From: JBJXFE01 sp046153875
GTDB lineage: Bacteria > Planctomycetota > Phycisphaerae > Phycisphaerales > UBA1924
Assembly: GCA_046153875.1 (NCBI GenBank)
Contig: JBJXFE010000053.1
Location: forward strand, 50,884-114,883
Length of the DNA stretch: 64,000 nt
Direction of reading: 5' to 3'
Shown here: piece after piece, positions 33,899 through 42,882 of the stretch
Layout: each line of letters starts with the position of its first letter
How positions within the stretch are numbered: the stretch's first letter is position 1
Translations under genes and position numbers: made by a program
Notes under the pieces: model-generated
The model's input: only the letters and a program-made list of their open reading frames with translations
Database searches by the model: none
Told to the model about the DNA's origin: nothing

Positions 33899-34681
33899 AT
33901 GGGGCTCCTGGACGGTCGGATCGGGCTGGTCGTGGGGGTCGCCAACGAGCGGTCGTACGCCTGGCACATCGCCAGAGCGCTGACGGCACACGGGGCGCGC
34001 TGCGCCTTCACCCACCTCCCCGGAGAGAAGAACGAGCGCCGCACCCGCCGCGCCGTGGACGAACTCGCCCTCAAGGAACCGTGGATGACGCCGCTCGACG
34101 CGTCGAGCGACGCGGGCCTCGACGACGCGTTCACCCGGTACGCCGAGTCGTTCGACCGCATGGACTTCCTCGTCCACTCGATCGCCTTCGCCGACCGCGA
34201 ATGGCTGCGCACCGGGCAGTTCGTCGAGACGCCCCGCGCCGCGTACCTGGGCGCGATCGACATCTCCGCGTACACCCTCCTCGCTATGGCGCGGCGTGCC
34301 CGCCCCCTGATGTCGCGCACCGGCGGCTCCATCATGGCCATGTCGTACTACGGCGCCGAGAAAGTCATCCCCGGCTACAACGTCATGGGCGTGGCCAAGG
34401 CCGCCCTCGAATGCACCGCCCGCTACCTCGCCGAGGACCTGGGTCCATCGAGGATCCGCGTCAACATCATCTCCGGCGGGTACCTGCGCACGCTCGCGGT
34501 CTCCGCGGTTGGCGGGGCCGAGGCCCTGGGCGAGGCGGCCGCGATCAAAGCGCCCCTGCGCCGCAACGTCGACGGCAGCGACGTAGGCAACACGGCCGTC
34601 TGGCTCGCCAGCGACCTGTCCGCGGGCGTCACCGGCGAGACGATCTACGTGGACTGCGGGATCAACATCATCGGCGCGTGA
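33899..34681 (+). CDS. fabI: Enoyl-[acyl-carrier-protein] reductase (NADH) FabI
   Basis: A 260-residue SDR enzyme of fatty-acid elongation. GLVVGVANERSYAWHIARAL is the FabI cofactor loop (with SYAW), DFLVHSIAFADR the substrate-side strand, and MSYYGAEKVIPGYNVMGVAKAALE carries the Tyr-x6-Lys pair of FabI rather than the Tyr-x3-Lys of ordinary SDRs. ATG 33899 is behind GAGGAGG. The triclosan-target class is evident from the motifs; sensitivity is not claimed. Single gene, divergent from nadC. Confidence 0.95.
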   Translation: MGLLDGRIGLVVGVANERSYAWHIARALTAHGARCAFTHLPGEKNERRTRRAVDELALKEPWMTPLDASSDAGLDDAFTRYAESFDRMDFLVHSIAFADREWLRTGQFVETPRAAYLGAIDISAYTLLAMARRARPLMSRTGGSIMAMSYYGAEKVIPGYNVMGVAKAALECTARYLAEDLGPSRIRVNIISGGYLRTLAVSAVGGAEALGEAAAIKAPLRRNVDGSDVGNTAVWLASDLSAGVTGETIYVDCGINIIGA

Positions 34682-34740
34682 GTCGGCGGCGCGACGCCGC
34701 GGATCAATGGGCCGATAACGCCCGCGCCGGGTCAAGCCCG

Positions 34741-35058
34741 ATGCCGCGGATTGTCGATAGCGCGCCCGTGAGCCTCATCGGGAGCAACGTGGCCCAGTCC
34801 GTCGCGGGAGTGCCCCAGGCCGAGCGGGCCGAGGGCGCCGACCGCAAGCGCATCCAGCCCGTCAAGGCCCGCCCCGTCAAGCGGTCCAACGACGAGTACG
34901 ACCATCACGTGTCCGACGTCGAAGCCCCCGACGCCGTGCGGAACCTCGCCGGCAACGACCAGGAGCAGGCTCACGAGGACCGCCAGGAGCACCCGCCCTA
35001 CATGCCCGACGGCTCGCTCCGCCGTGCCGCGAAGAAGCGGATCGACGTGCAGGGCTGA
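34741..35058 (+). CDS. Small charged hypothetical protein
   Basis: A 105-residue hydrophilic protein without signal peptide or helix. It starts MPRIVDSAPVSLIGSNVAQSVAGVPQAER, then is rich in Asp, Glu, Lys and Arg (DEYDHHVSDVEAPDAVRNLAGNDQEQAHEDRQEHPPYMPDGSLRRAAKKRIDVQG). It is probably largely disordered, and no family is recognised. ATG 34741 is the only sensible start after the fabI stop (59 bases); the frame upstream is antisense-free but runs inside fabI. It may share the fabI transcript. It is convergent with the next gene (3 bases between stops). Confidence 0.6.
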   Translation: MPRIVDSAPVSLIGSNVAQSVAGVPQAERAEGADRKRIQPVKARPVKRSNDEYDHHVSDVEAPDAVRNLAGNDQEQAHEDRQEHPPYMPDGSLRRAAKKRIDVQG

Positions 35059-35061
35059 GCG

Positions 35062-36462
35062 CTACGCCGCCGCCCGCAGCTCGCGCTCGCGTCCGCGCTC
35101 GATCACGCGGAAGACCTCCAGCAGCAGCGCGCGGTCCTGGTCGCGCCCCACCAGCCACTCGGTGAAGCCCAGGTCTTCGGCGATATCCTCGCTCAGCGGC
35201 GCGAGGTGGTCCGACGGCGCCCCGGCGCAGACCAGCGCGATCCCCGCCGCCACGCGCCCCAGCTGCAGCGCGTCGGGCACGGGCAGGCGCAGCTCGGCCT
35301 CGAGGAAGCTGAAGTGGTCGCTGATCGGCGCGGGGTGCGTCGCGCGGATCACGCGGTCCGCGCGGACGATCGCGTCGAACGCGCCAGCGTCGTCGCCCGT
35401 CGCCACGCGCACCGCCGCGAGGCGCAGCAGGGCTTCGGGCTCGTCGCCGAGGAGTTCGCCCGCGGCCTCGACGCCGCGCCGCCGCGTCGGCAGGTCGATC
35501 GGTGTCGGCGTGGACGCCAGCCACGCCCCGACCGCGCGGGCGATCGGACGCGTGATCGACTCGGGGGATCCGTCGTTGCGCTCGATCCGCTCGCCCAGGG
35601 CGAGCAGGGCCGCGTCCGACGCGGACGGTCGCCCGCTCTCCGGCCCCGGCCCGCGCCCCAGCAGCCGATCGCCCAGCGAAATCCGCGGCGTCGCCCGGGA
35701 CAGCTCGGCCACCGATTCGACCAGCCGGCGCAGCGCCGGCGCGTCGCCCGCTTCAAGATGCTCACCGCCGACGAGCGTCACCATCTCCGGGTCCACGCGC
35801 CCGGGGAACACGCCCGAGTAGCTCAGCGGCCGCGGGCGCGACCAGTCGTACCACGCGGCGTCGCGACCCGCGGAGACCGCGCCCGTCACGCGCATCGGCC
35901 CGAACTCGCCGCGCCGCACCACCGCGTCCAGGCCCAGGTCGCGGCAATCCGCCTGGTCATCGCCCGCCCGCGAGACCTGCACCCACGTGATCGCGCGATC
36001 GCCCGGGGCCCGGGTCAGCGCGGCGCGATCCTCGGCCGGCAGACCGACGCCCACGCGGATCGGCCCGCCCGCCAGCCCCGCGCGGTCGAGCCGCGAGGCC
36101 CAGCGATCCGCCAGCCGCCGCAGGTGGTCCTCGCTCGCGCCCAGCCGCCGCGCGACCAGCGCCGGCAGCTCAAGCACCCGCCGGGCCGTCCGCCGCCACG
36201 CGAGCCGCGGCGCGCCCACCACCGCCTCGGTGTTCTCGGGCGTCTCGCGCTCGCGGGTCACGAACGCCGTCAGCACCGTCCCGAGCAGGATGATCCACAC
36301 GCCCGCCGGCAGCCCCACGCTCGCGTCGCGGAGCCAATCCGCCCCGAGCCACGCCGCGGCCGCCACCACCAGCGTGGAGCACACCAGGTACGCCGCCGTC
36401 GGCGGGATGAGCACGATCGGGCGACCGAGCTCGACACCGACCCCTGTCCGAGAACTGGCCAT
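35062..36462 (-). CDS. Hypothetical membrane protein with TPR-like C-terminus
   Basis: A 466-residue protein with two N-terminal helices (about 16-38 and 44-63: LIPPTAAYLVCSTLVVAAAAWLGA; VGLPAGVWIILLGTVLTAFVT) and a long cytoplasmic part, Ala/Arg-rich and helical. The C-terminal ~150 residues (GEPEALLRLAAVRVATGDDAGAFDAIVRADRVI...) look like helical repeats. ATG 36462 has a GGAGGG ribosome site seven bases upstream. No family recognised; the start, layout and codon use support a real gene. No neighbour suggests its role. Confidence 0.65.
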   Translation of the reverse strand: MASSRTGVGVELGRPIVLIPPTAAYLVCSTLVVAAAAWLGADWLRDASVGLPAGVWIILLGTVLTAFVTRERETPENTEAVVGAPRLAWRRTARRVLELPALVARRLGASEDHLRRLADRWASRLDRAGLAGGPIRVGVGLPAEDRAALTRAPGDRAITWVQVSRAGDDQADCRDLGLDAVVRRGEFGPMRVTGAVSAGRDAAWYDWSRPRPLSYSGVFPGRVDPEMVTLVGGEHLEAGDAPALRRLVESVAELSRATPRISLGDRLLGRGPGPESGRPSASDAALLALGERIERNDGSPESITRPIARAVGAWLASTPTPIDLPTRRRGVEAAGELLGDEPEALLRLAAVRVATGDDAGAFDAIVRADRVIRATHPAPISDHFSFLEAELRLPVPDALQLGRVAAGIALVCAGAPSDHLAPLSEDIAEDLGFTEWLVGRDQDRALLLEVFRVIERGRERELRAAA

Positions 36463-36595
36463 GGCCCCCTCCGTCCGTGTAAACCCACAGCATCGGACGG
36501 GCCCGCCGGATTGATGAGGCGACGATCGCGCACGCCGCGTTCGGACCCGCTCCGCGTTCCGAACCAATCCGGCGTCATCGAGTTATCGGGATGGG

Positions 36596-37087
36596 TCAGT
36601 GGACCTGCGGGCGCTGCGGGTCGATGGTCGGCACCCCGCCCGGGCCCGACTTGGAGACCCGCCCTTCCTGCACCGCCTTGGCGACCGCCTTGGCCACCTC
36701 GACGTACTGCATCCGCAGCTCGTGCAGGGCGCGGGTGAGCATCGTGCCCTCCTGCTCCGTCAGGTTGCCCTTCGTTTTCTGCTCGAGGATGCCGAGCAGG
36801 TCGATGTGCAGCTTCGCGTAGTCGAGCGCCACCACCGCACGCCCGGTCTCGGGGTCGGGGAACGCGCCGAGGTACATCAGCGCCTGCGTCGCCAGGAGCC
36901 GGATCAGCTCGTCGACCGAAGCCTCGATCGTTTCGCCGCCCGGTCCCTGCCCCGCGGGCGCACCCGCCGTGGGAGCGGGAGCCGCCGACCTGGCCGCGGG
37001 CTTCTCGGCCGCCGTCAGCTTCTCCTTCTCGGCCTGGGCCTGGGCCTTCCAGTCGGTGTCCACGATGATCTTCGGGGCGTCGGGCAT
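36596..37087 (-). CDS. DUF1844-domain protein
   Basis: A 163-residue cytoplasmic protein: IIVDTDWKAQAQAEKEKL at the start, an Ala/Pro-rich linker, then the DUF1844 helical domain (ASVDELIRLLATQALMYLGAFPDPETGRAVVALDYAKLHIDLLGILEQKTKGNLTEQEGTMLTRALHELRMQYVEVA). This pattern, LG..P.P..G.....L..A...ID.L..L..KT.GNL...E...L...L..LR..Y, is distinctive. The function of the family is unknown. ATG 37087; it is divergent from the SurA-like gene by 89 bases. Confidence 0.9.
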   Translation of the reverse strand: MPDAPKIIVDTDWKAQAQAEKEKLTAAEKPAARSAAPAPTAGAPAGQGPGGETIEASVDELIRLLATQALMYLGAFPDPETGRAVVALDYAKLHIDLLGILEQKTKGNLTEQEGTMLTRALHELRMQYVEVAKAVAKAVQEGRVSKSGPGGVPTIDPQRPQVH

Positions 37088-37176
37088 GTCGGCGTCTCTG
37101 GGGTTGGGCTCATCGTAGGCCCGCGTTGTGCCCGCTCCGTCGGCGGCGTAGGCTGTCGGGCCCCGCACGGGCACGA

Positions 37177-38478
37177 ATGAACCGGTCTCCGCACAACCCG
37201 CGCCCGATCCGCCTCGCCGCTGCCGCGGCCGCCGCGCTCGCGCTGGCCTCCTGCGCCCGGTACCGCGGCGGCCCCGTGGCCGGGCCCGAGGACGTCGAAA
37301 CTCCGCCCGAGACGCACCCCGTGCTCTCCGCGAGCGGCCCGCCGCTGAACATCCGCCCCGCGCCGATCGCGCGGGTCGAGGCCGCGCCCGAGAATCCGCC
37401 GGACCCGCTGCCGTCCGAGGTTGTGGCGATTCCCGGCGATCCCCCGAACGCCACCGAGGCGGCGGGAGCTCGTCCGGCGGGCGCGCCCGTGCTCGTCGAG
37501 GCGAAGGTCGGCGAGATCAACGCCATGCCCGTCTACGCCTCGCGCATCCTCGACGAGACCGGGATCGGCGCCGAGCTCGCCCGCATCGCGCGCAAGCCCG
37601 GCATCTCGCTCACCGACTGGCGGCAGACCGCGGGCGAGCTGGTGGCCCGCGCGCTGCGCCGCCTCGTCCAGGACGAGTTGATCGAGTCCGAGGCCCGGGA
37701 CTCGCTTACCGCCCCGCAGAGAGTCGGCCTGCGCGCCATGACCGAGCAGCGGGCCCAGACCGCGCGCCGTCGCAGCGGCGGCACCCAGTCCGGCCTCGAA
37801 CGCCTCCTGCAGGGCGAGGGCCACACCTACGAGGAGTTCCTGCGGGACCAGGAGGCCAGGACGCTCATCGCCCACGGGCTCGAACGCAAGGTGGACTCGC
37901 GCGTCTTCGTCACCACGCGGGACCTGACCCGCTACTACGAGCGGAACTGGAAGGAGTACAACCCCGACCCCGTCGCGCGATTCCGCATCATCCGGGTCTC
38001 GGCGGCCGACGACGCGGCGATCGAGTCCGTCCGCGCGGCGCTGGAGCGCGGCGAGCTCTTTGAGACGATCGCGGCGCTGCCGATCAACACGCTCAATCCC
38101 GAAGGCGGCGGGGTCGAGGAGAAGCCCTTCACCGGCGAGTACGCCCGGGCCGAGTTCTTCGGATCGCTCGACGAAATGAACGCGGCCGCACGGGCCCTGT
38201 CGCCCGGCGCGATCACGCCGGAGCCCGTCAACTGGGGCTCGTTCAAGGCCTGGATCAGGCTGGACGCGATCAAGGAAGTCCGGCGTCCTCTCACCGACGA
38301 GTCGGTGCAACTGGAAATCCTGGCGATCCTCTCCGAGCGCAAGCGGCAAGAGCTGCTCGATAAACACGTCATGGGCCTGATCGACCGCGCCGGGCTCACC
38401 GGCCAGATCGGGGCGATGCGGTTGCGCCTCGTGTGGATCGCCGAGCGCCGGTACTGGGACACGCGCGCGACCGAGTGA
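37177..38478 (+). CDS. SurA/PpiC-like periplasmic lipoprotein
   Basis: A 433-residue lipoprotein with the lipobox ALASC (Cys26). It has a long Pro-rich linker, then a SurA-N-like chaperone region (VEAKVGEINAMPVYASRILDETG...LTDWRQTAGELVARALRRLVQDELIESEA) and a PpiC-like region (TTRDLTRYYERNWKEYNPDPVARFRIIRVS...LERGELFETIAAL...FFGSLDEMNAAARALSPGAITPEPVNWGSFKAWIRLDAIKE). The order matches foldases that escort outer-membrane proteins. Isomerase activity is uncertain because the catalytic pocket is divergent. ATG 37177. The YraN-like gene follows after 49 bases. Confidence 0.8.
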   Translation: MNRSPHNPRPIRLAAAAAAALALASCARYRGGPVAGPEDVETPPETHPVLSASGPPLNIRPAPIARVEAAPENPPDPLPSEVVAIPGDPPNATEAAGARPAGAPVLVEAKVGEINAMPVYASRILDETGIGAELARIARKPGISLTDWRQTAGELVARALRRLVQDELIESEARDSLTAPQRVGLRAMTEQRAQTARRRSGGTQSGLERLLQGEGHTYEEFLRDQEARTLIAHGLERKVDSRVFVTTRDLTRYYERNWKEYNPDPVARFRIIRVSAADDAAIESVRAALERGELFETIAALPINTLNPEGGGVEEKPFTGEYARAEFFGSLDEMNAAARALSPGAITPEPVNWGSFKAWIRLDAIKEVRRPLTDESVQLEILAILSERKRQELLDKHVMGLIDRAGLTGQIGAMRLRLVWIAERRYWDTRATE

Positions 38479-38527
38479 GGAATCGCGCGGCCGAGAGCCG
38501 CGCCGCGCGAGTGAGGGTGGGGGGACC

Positions 38528-38980
38528 ATGATCGCGCTGGCCCGCTTCTGGTCGCGTCTGTCGCGGGCGTGGGCCGGGGGTGTGCCCGGCGGCGACGCCG
38601 ACCGACTGCGCGGCGGGCGCGCGGGCGAGCGCGCCGCGGCCCGCTTCCTCCGGCGCGCCGGCTACCGCGTCCTCGCCCGCAACGTCCGCTCGCGCCTCGG
38701 CGAGGCCGACCTGGTCTGCCTCGACCCGGACGGGCGCACCATCGTCATCGTCGAGGTCCGCTCGCGCCGCCTGTCCGCCGACCCCGCCGTCCGCGCCGCC
38801 GAACTCCCCGCCGAGGCCAGCGTCCGCGCCGCCAAGACCGACCAGGTGCGGCGCGTCGCCGCCGCCGTCCAGCGTTCCAACGGCTGGCTCGACCGCCCGA
38901 TGCGTCTCGACCTCGTCGCCGTCGAGTGGGCGGGCGACGCCCCGGAACCTGAAATCCGCCACCACGTCAATGCGATGTGA
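38528..38980 (+). CDS. YraN/UPF0102-family putative endonuclease-like protein
   Basis: A 150-residue protein with the UPF0102 core: GERAAARFLRRAGYRVLARNVRSRLGEADLVCLDPDGRTIVIVEVRSRR, i.e. GE...A...L...GY.IL..N.R...GEIDL....G..LVFVEVK.R of the restriction-endonuclease-like fold, with Glu and Asp-Glu-x-Arg-type metal residues. Its role is unsettled; roles in recombination or repair have been proposed for the family. ATG 38528 is 49 bases after the SurA-like gene. There is a short basic N-terminal extension (about 25 residues). Confidence 0.87.
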   Translation: MIALARFWSRLSRAWAGGVPGGDADRLRGGRAGERAAARFLRRAGYRVLARNVRSRLGEADLVCLDPDGRTIVIVEVRSRRLSADPAVRAAELPAEASVRAAKTDQVRRVAAAVQRSNGWLDRPMRLDLVAVEWAGDAPEPEIRHHVNAM

Positions 38981-39045
38981 TGCGCACTCCTGATCGACGA
39001 CCGGTTCTTGTGGGACTCGCCGCGCCGGGTCTCTCCGTCCCTTCC

Positions 39046-41670
39046 CTACGGGCACGCGGCGACGAACCGGTTCTGGAAGCAGCCGAAGTCGGCGACGGAG
39101 AGACGCGCGTCGTGGTTGCAGTCCGCCCACGGGTCGGCGCGCAGGTACTTGACCTGGAAGCACGCGAAGTCGGCCAGAGTCGGCACACCGTCCCCGTCGC
39201 AGTCCCCGTAGCACGTCCCGCACGCGCGGTTCAGAAGAACCGAGACGTTCTTGTTTGAGTAGTTCGAGGTCGCCAGATCCAGCCGCCCGTCCCCGTCGAA
39301 GTCCGCGAGCACGACGGCGGTCGGCCAGTACCCCGTACCGTGGTGTGCCGCGATCGACCCGAGCGCCACGTCGCCGATCGGGCGAGCGGCGACATCCTGA
39401 TACACGCTCGCCACAAACGCCGTGGTCCCACCGCTACCGGATGTTCTCAGTGCATCGAGTCTTCCATCGGTGAGCAGGCGTGCATCGACGTACTGGGGTC
39501 CGACCTCGATCAGTCCGGGAGTTCGATTCCACCAAACGCTCAGGTACGGTTCATCGATGACACCTTCAGAGAAGTTGTGATTGTGCATCAGCAGGAGTGC
39601 CGGCGGCGAATCCGGGCTTGCGGGCCGAGCCATCAGCGACTGTGGTTGCGGTGGTGTGGTGAGCAGTTGACCGGCCGAGAAGTTACCGCGCCCGTCGTTC
39701 AAGAACGTGCGCAAGTATCCGGGAACAGTCCGAGTGCCCGCCGTGCCGACGATGTCCAGGAACCCATTGCCGTCGAGGTCGAGTGCCGCGACAGCACCCT
39801 TCGCAAACGGCCATGTGGGGGAACCAATCACCAACTGTGGCCCGGCTTTGAAACGGCCGCTTCCTTGATTCCAGCATACCACCACGCGTCGATCAGCGGG
39901 GAGCAAGTCGTTGCCGGGATAAAGGGCGACGGACCAGATGGCCAGGTCATTGGCGCGATCGCCGTTCAGATCCGCGATCACGGCGTGCTTGGGGATCAGC
40001 CCGGTGAACGGGTAGGGCGTTGCGGGTTCGAATGTCCCGTCTCCCCGGCCCATCATGGTCCAGACCTTGCCGGGGAAGTTGAACCCGCCCTGCACGATGG
40101 CGTCGCAGACGACAAGATCCGGGACCTTGTCGCCGTTCAGGTCGCCGATCGCGACCGTCTCGCCGGTCGAGGCACCTTGTGGGCCGAGCGCATAGCCCGT
40201 GATGTCGTCGAACGCTCCTTTCCCGTCGTTCAGGAGCACCTTGACTTGGTGCGGCGATTGGCCGCCCTGGAGCGCGGCCACGAGGTCGATGTTCTCGTCG
40301 CCGTCGAGGTCCGCGCCTTCGAGCCAGTTCCACCCTTCGCCCACGCAGCACTCCCATTCGCGCGGGTACTTGGCGTAGGTCGTCACCGACCCCGCGCCGT
40401 TGTTCAGCAGCACGTTCAGCGTGGACCGCACGTTCCAGCACAACGCCGCGAGGTCCACGCGGCTGTCCCCGTTCAACTCCGCGAAGCGCACGAACCAGTT
40501 GCCGATGAAGCCCACGGGCAGGTACTCCGCGGGTTGGAACGTCCCCGGGCCCCGGTTGCGCATGAGAATGACGTTCGAGCCCGACCCGTGGCCAACCGCG
40601 AGGTCGATATCCCCATCCGCGTCGATGTCTCCGGCTGTCAGCGACGTGGCCTTCTGAACCTCCCCGAAACCCCCGCCGGGGACCCAGCCGGCGTTGTAGC
40701 CGACCACCGGCGCGAAGGTCGCGTCGCCGAGGTTGAGCAGCACGGAGAGCACCTCGGGGCCGAACACGCCCCCGTGGTGGCTCGTCGCGGCCAGGTCCAT
40801 GTCCAGGTCCCCGTCGAGGTCCGCGATCACCACGGCGTAGGCGTCCGGGAAGGTCACGAGCGGGTGCTCCGCGGCAAGGGCGAAGTTGCCCGCGCCGTCG
40901 TTGAGCAGCAGCTTCACCCGGCTCCGTGACGGAACGGCGATGTCGATGTCCCCGTCCCCGTCGAGATCGCCGACCGCCAGGAACGGCCCCGGGTACTGAA
41001 AGTTCATGTTGGGTTCGCCGCGCTGCGTCACATTCCCCACAAAGACGCGCACCTCCGGGGCGAACGTCCCGTCCCCGTGGTTGAGCAGGATGGATACGTC
41101 GTGGCTCACGGTGTTCAGCACGACGAGGTCGAGGTCGAGGTCGCCGTCGAGGTCCGCGATTTTCAGCGACCGTGGCCTCTGCCCGACCGGGTACGTGACG
41201 CGCGGGGCGAACGTGCCGTCGCCCGCGTTGAACAGGATCGATACGGTGTTGTCGATCTCATCGGTCGTGGCGATATCCACGTCGAGGTCGCCGTCGAAGT
41301 CGCCGAGTTCGACGGCGCACGGGAGTCGCCCCGCCGCATACAGCGCGCCGGGCTGGAATACGCCGTCACCCGAGTTGAAGAGGACGGAGATAAAGAGCTG
41401 TACCGGCGCGGTCGTTCCCACATCGCCCACCACCGCGTCCGCGTCGCCGTCCCCATCCAGATCGGCGAAGGCGACGGTCGTGCACCGCCCGGCGTAGTGA
41501 ACACCGTTCTCCACCTCGGGGAACGGCCTGATCTGCGTGTTGCCGAACATCGGGTGCCCGTCTCGGCCCGAGTCGGGCAGGCAGAACTCCGCCTGGCGTG
41601 CGAGTGCGGGCGCCGCGCCGCACCATGTGACGAGTGCCAAGAGCCAACGCCCGATCCGTGGGGTTCGCAT
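39046..41670 (-). CDS. FG-GAP/VCBS repeat protein with GC-type dockerin (module copy B)
   Basis: An 874-residue exported protein, colinear with the one at 15038-17674. Signal peptide (MRTPRIGRWLLALVTWCGAAPALA), then RQAEFCLPDSGRDGHPMFGN, a series of FG-GAP/VCBS repeats (FADLDGDGDADAVVGD; VGDLDGDGDIDIAVPSRS; IADLDGDLDMDLAATSHHGG), and a terminal GC-type dockerin nearly identical to copy A (CYGDCDGDGVPTLADFACFQVKYLRADPWADCNHDARLSVADFGCFQNRFVAACP). Shared blocks such as FPGKVWTMMGRGDGTFEP and LEGADLDGD.. show close paralogy over the whole length. It is divergent from 41885-42835. Confidence 0.9.
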   Translation of the reverse strand: MRTPRIGRWLLALVTWCGAAPALARQAEFCLPDSGRDGHPMFGNTQIRPFPEVENGVHYAGRCTTVAFADLDGDGDADAVVGDVGTTAPVQLFISVLFNSGDGVFQPGALYAAGRLPCAVELGDFDGDLDVDIATTDEIDNTVSILFNAGDGTFAPRVTYPVGQRPRSLKIADLDGDLDLDLVVLNTVSHDVSILLNHGDGTFAPEVRVFVGNVTQRGEPNMNFQYPGPFLAVGDLDGDGDIDIAVPSRSRVKLLLNDGAGNFALAAEHPLVTFPDAYAVVIADLDGDLDMDLAATSHHGGVFGPEVLSVLLNLGDATFAPVVGYNAGWVPGGGFGEVQKATSLTAGDIDADGDIDLAVGHGSGSNVILMRNRGPGTFQPAEYLPVGFIGNWFVRFAELNGDSRVDLAALCWNVRSTLNVLLNNGAGSVTTYAKYPREWECCVGEGWNWLEGADLDGDENIDLVAALQGGQSPHQVKVLLNDGKGAFDDITGYALGPQGASTGETVAIGDLNGDKVPDLVVCDAIVQGGFNFPGKVWTMMGRGDGTFEPATPYPFTGLIPKHAVIADLNGDRANDLAIWSVALYPGNDLLPADRRVVVCWNQGSGRFKAGPQLVIGSPTWPFAKGAVAALDLDGNGFLDIVGTAGTRTVPGYLRTFLNDGRGNFSAGQLLTTPPQPQSLMARPASPDSPPALLLMHNHNFSEGVIDEPYLSVWWNRTPGLIEVGPQYVDARLLTDGRLDALRTSGSGGTTAFVASVYQDVAARPIGDVALGSIAAHHGTGYWPTAVVLADFDGDGRLDLATSNYSNKNVSVLLNRACGTCYGDCDGDGVPTLADFACFQVKYLRADPWADCNHDARLSVADFGCFQNRFVAACP

Positions 41671-41830
41671 GGGGTCCTCCCGAGCCAGAACGGCCGGTCA
41701 GGGGTCGGCCGCACGGGGCCGACGGCCGCAGGCTACCCGGGGAGGCCCCGAGACACAAGAGCGATCAGCGCACGAACCGATACAGGCCCTCTACTCCGAA
41801 AAAAAAGTGTGGATTCGCAGAGTGTTAGGG

Positions 41831-41861
41831 TTGACAATGGGTAAGGGGGGGGCTGTAGACT
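41831..41861 (+). promoter_or_regulatory. Promoter with a G8 tract in the spacer (copy B)
   Basis: TTGACA (41831-41836), a 19-base spacer with eight consecutive G (41845-41852), and TAGACT (41856-41861). The -10 to ATG distance (24), -35 to ATG distance (54) and the AAGGAGGTG ribosome site (41872-41880) are the same as in copy A, although the spacer sequence and G count differ. The conservation of geometry supports a real promoter. Confidence 0.65.
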
Positions 41862-41884
41862 GCCGCGTCAGAAGGAGGTGCGGC

Positions 41885-42835
41885 ATGAGGAACATCACGA
41901 TTATCGCGTCCGCTTGCGTGACCCTCGGCTTGTGCGGCATGGCGGCCGCGGACATCAAGACCTTCCAGCCGAATACGGGAACTTGGCACGACGAGGACAA
42001 CTGGAGTCCCACGGGGATTCCCACGGCCGCGGACCGGGCCGTGATTCCGGCGGGCAAGACCTGCAATATCGACAGCGACGACGCGATCGCGGACACCATC
42101 GTGGTCGCGTCCACCGGCCTCCTCTACATCTATCCGAGCTACACTCTGACGCTCGAGAACAACAACAACAACATTGATTCCGCTCCCGACGATCACGAGA
42201 TCAACGGTGACGTGGTGATGCTCGTGAACCCGAGCGGGCCCCCGACGGCCGGCGGGTCGATCGCCTTCACGTCACTCGACCACCGCGTCGACGGAGACGG
42301 CACCGTCTGGGGCGACAATCCGACCTATTGCGTGGTCTCCATCGCGGCGAACATCAAACTCATTAACCGGCTGGCAGAGGCCGGTCAGGGCATGCGGGGT
42401 TCAATGACCATCGAGGGGCTCACGGGCACAACGAACGGGAAGTTCCGCAACGAGGGCCTGGTCGAGGCGGACGGCAAAGGGCACATCATCCTCGCGTCCA
42501 CGACGATCCTGGAGGACATCAGCGACGCCTTCTGGAACATCGGCGATTGTTTCTCTCACATGACTTTCGAGCGTGAATCGTTGAATCTCAATGGCGATTT
42601 CACGCATGTCGATAACGGCCGCTATCACTTCAACCAGAGCGTCAAGACGTGCGGCACATACACACGCAACTGCGGGTGGATCGATGTCGGCTCGGGCAAG
42701 ACGTTCAGCTACGTCGAGTTTGTAGACGGGTCCGGAAGCTGTGGAAACCCCGGGTCAGCCACCGGCGATCCGGTCACGTGCAACGCGCCGTACGTGGTCT
42801 CGGCTGACGCGAACGGCTTAAGCTGCACGGAATAG
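41885..42835 (+). CDS. Secreted beta-type surface protein (module copy B)
   Basis: A 316-residue paralogue of 17853-18752. Signal peptide (MRNITIIASACVTLGLCGMAAA), then DIKTFQPNTGTWHDEDNWSPTGIPTAADRAVIPAGKTCNID, with the same W..NNWSP-type opening and the later KTCGTYTRNCGWIDVGSGKTFSYVEFVDGSG...NPGSAT..PVTCN.PYVVSAD. It contains an asparagine run (LENNNNNIDS). No lipobox, anchor or dockerin. The start is fixed by AAGGAGGTG. The gene ends 48 bases before a degenerate gpsA remnant. Confidence 0.85.
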   Translation: MRNITIIASACVTLGLCGMAAADIKTFQPNTGTWHDEDNWSPTGIPTAADRAVIPAGKTCNIDSDDAIADTIVVASTGLLYIYPSYTLTLENNNNNIDSAPDDHEINGDVVMLVNPSGPPTAGGSIAFTSLDHRVDGDGTVWGDNPTYCVVSIAANIKLINRLAEAGQGMRGSMTIEGLTGTTNGKFRNEGLVEADGKGHIILASTTILEDISDAFWNIGDCFSHMTFERESLNLNGDFTHVDNGRYHFNQSVKTCGTYTRNCGWIDVGSGKTFSYVEFVDGSGSCGNPGSATGDPVTCNAPYVVSADANGLSCTE

Positions 42836-42882
42836 CGCTCGGAGCGTCATGCAGCGATCGCGTTCTTTCGTGAGCGGGGAGA

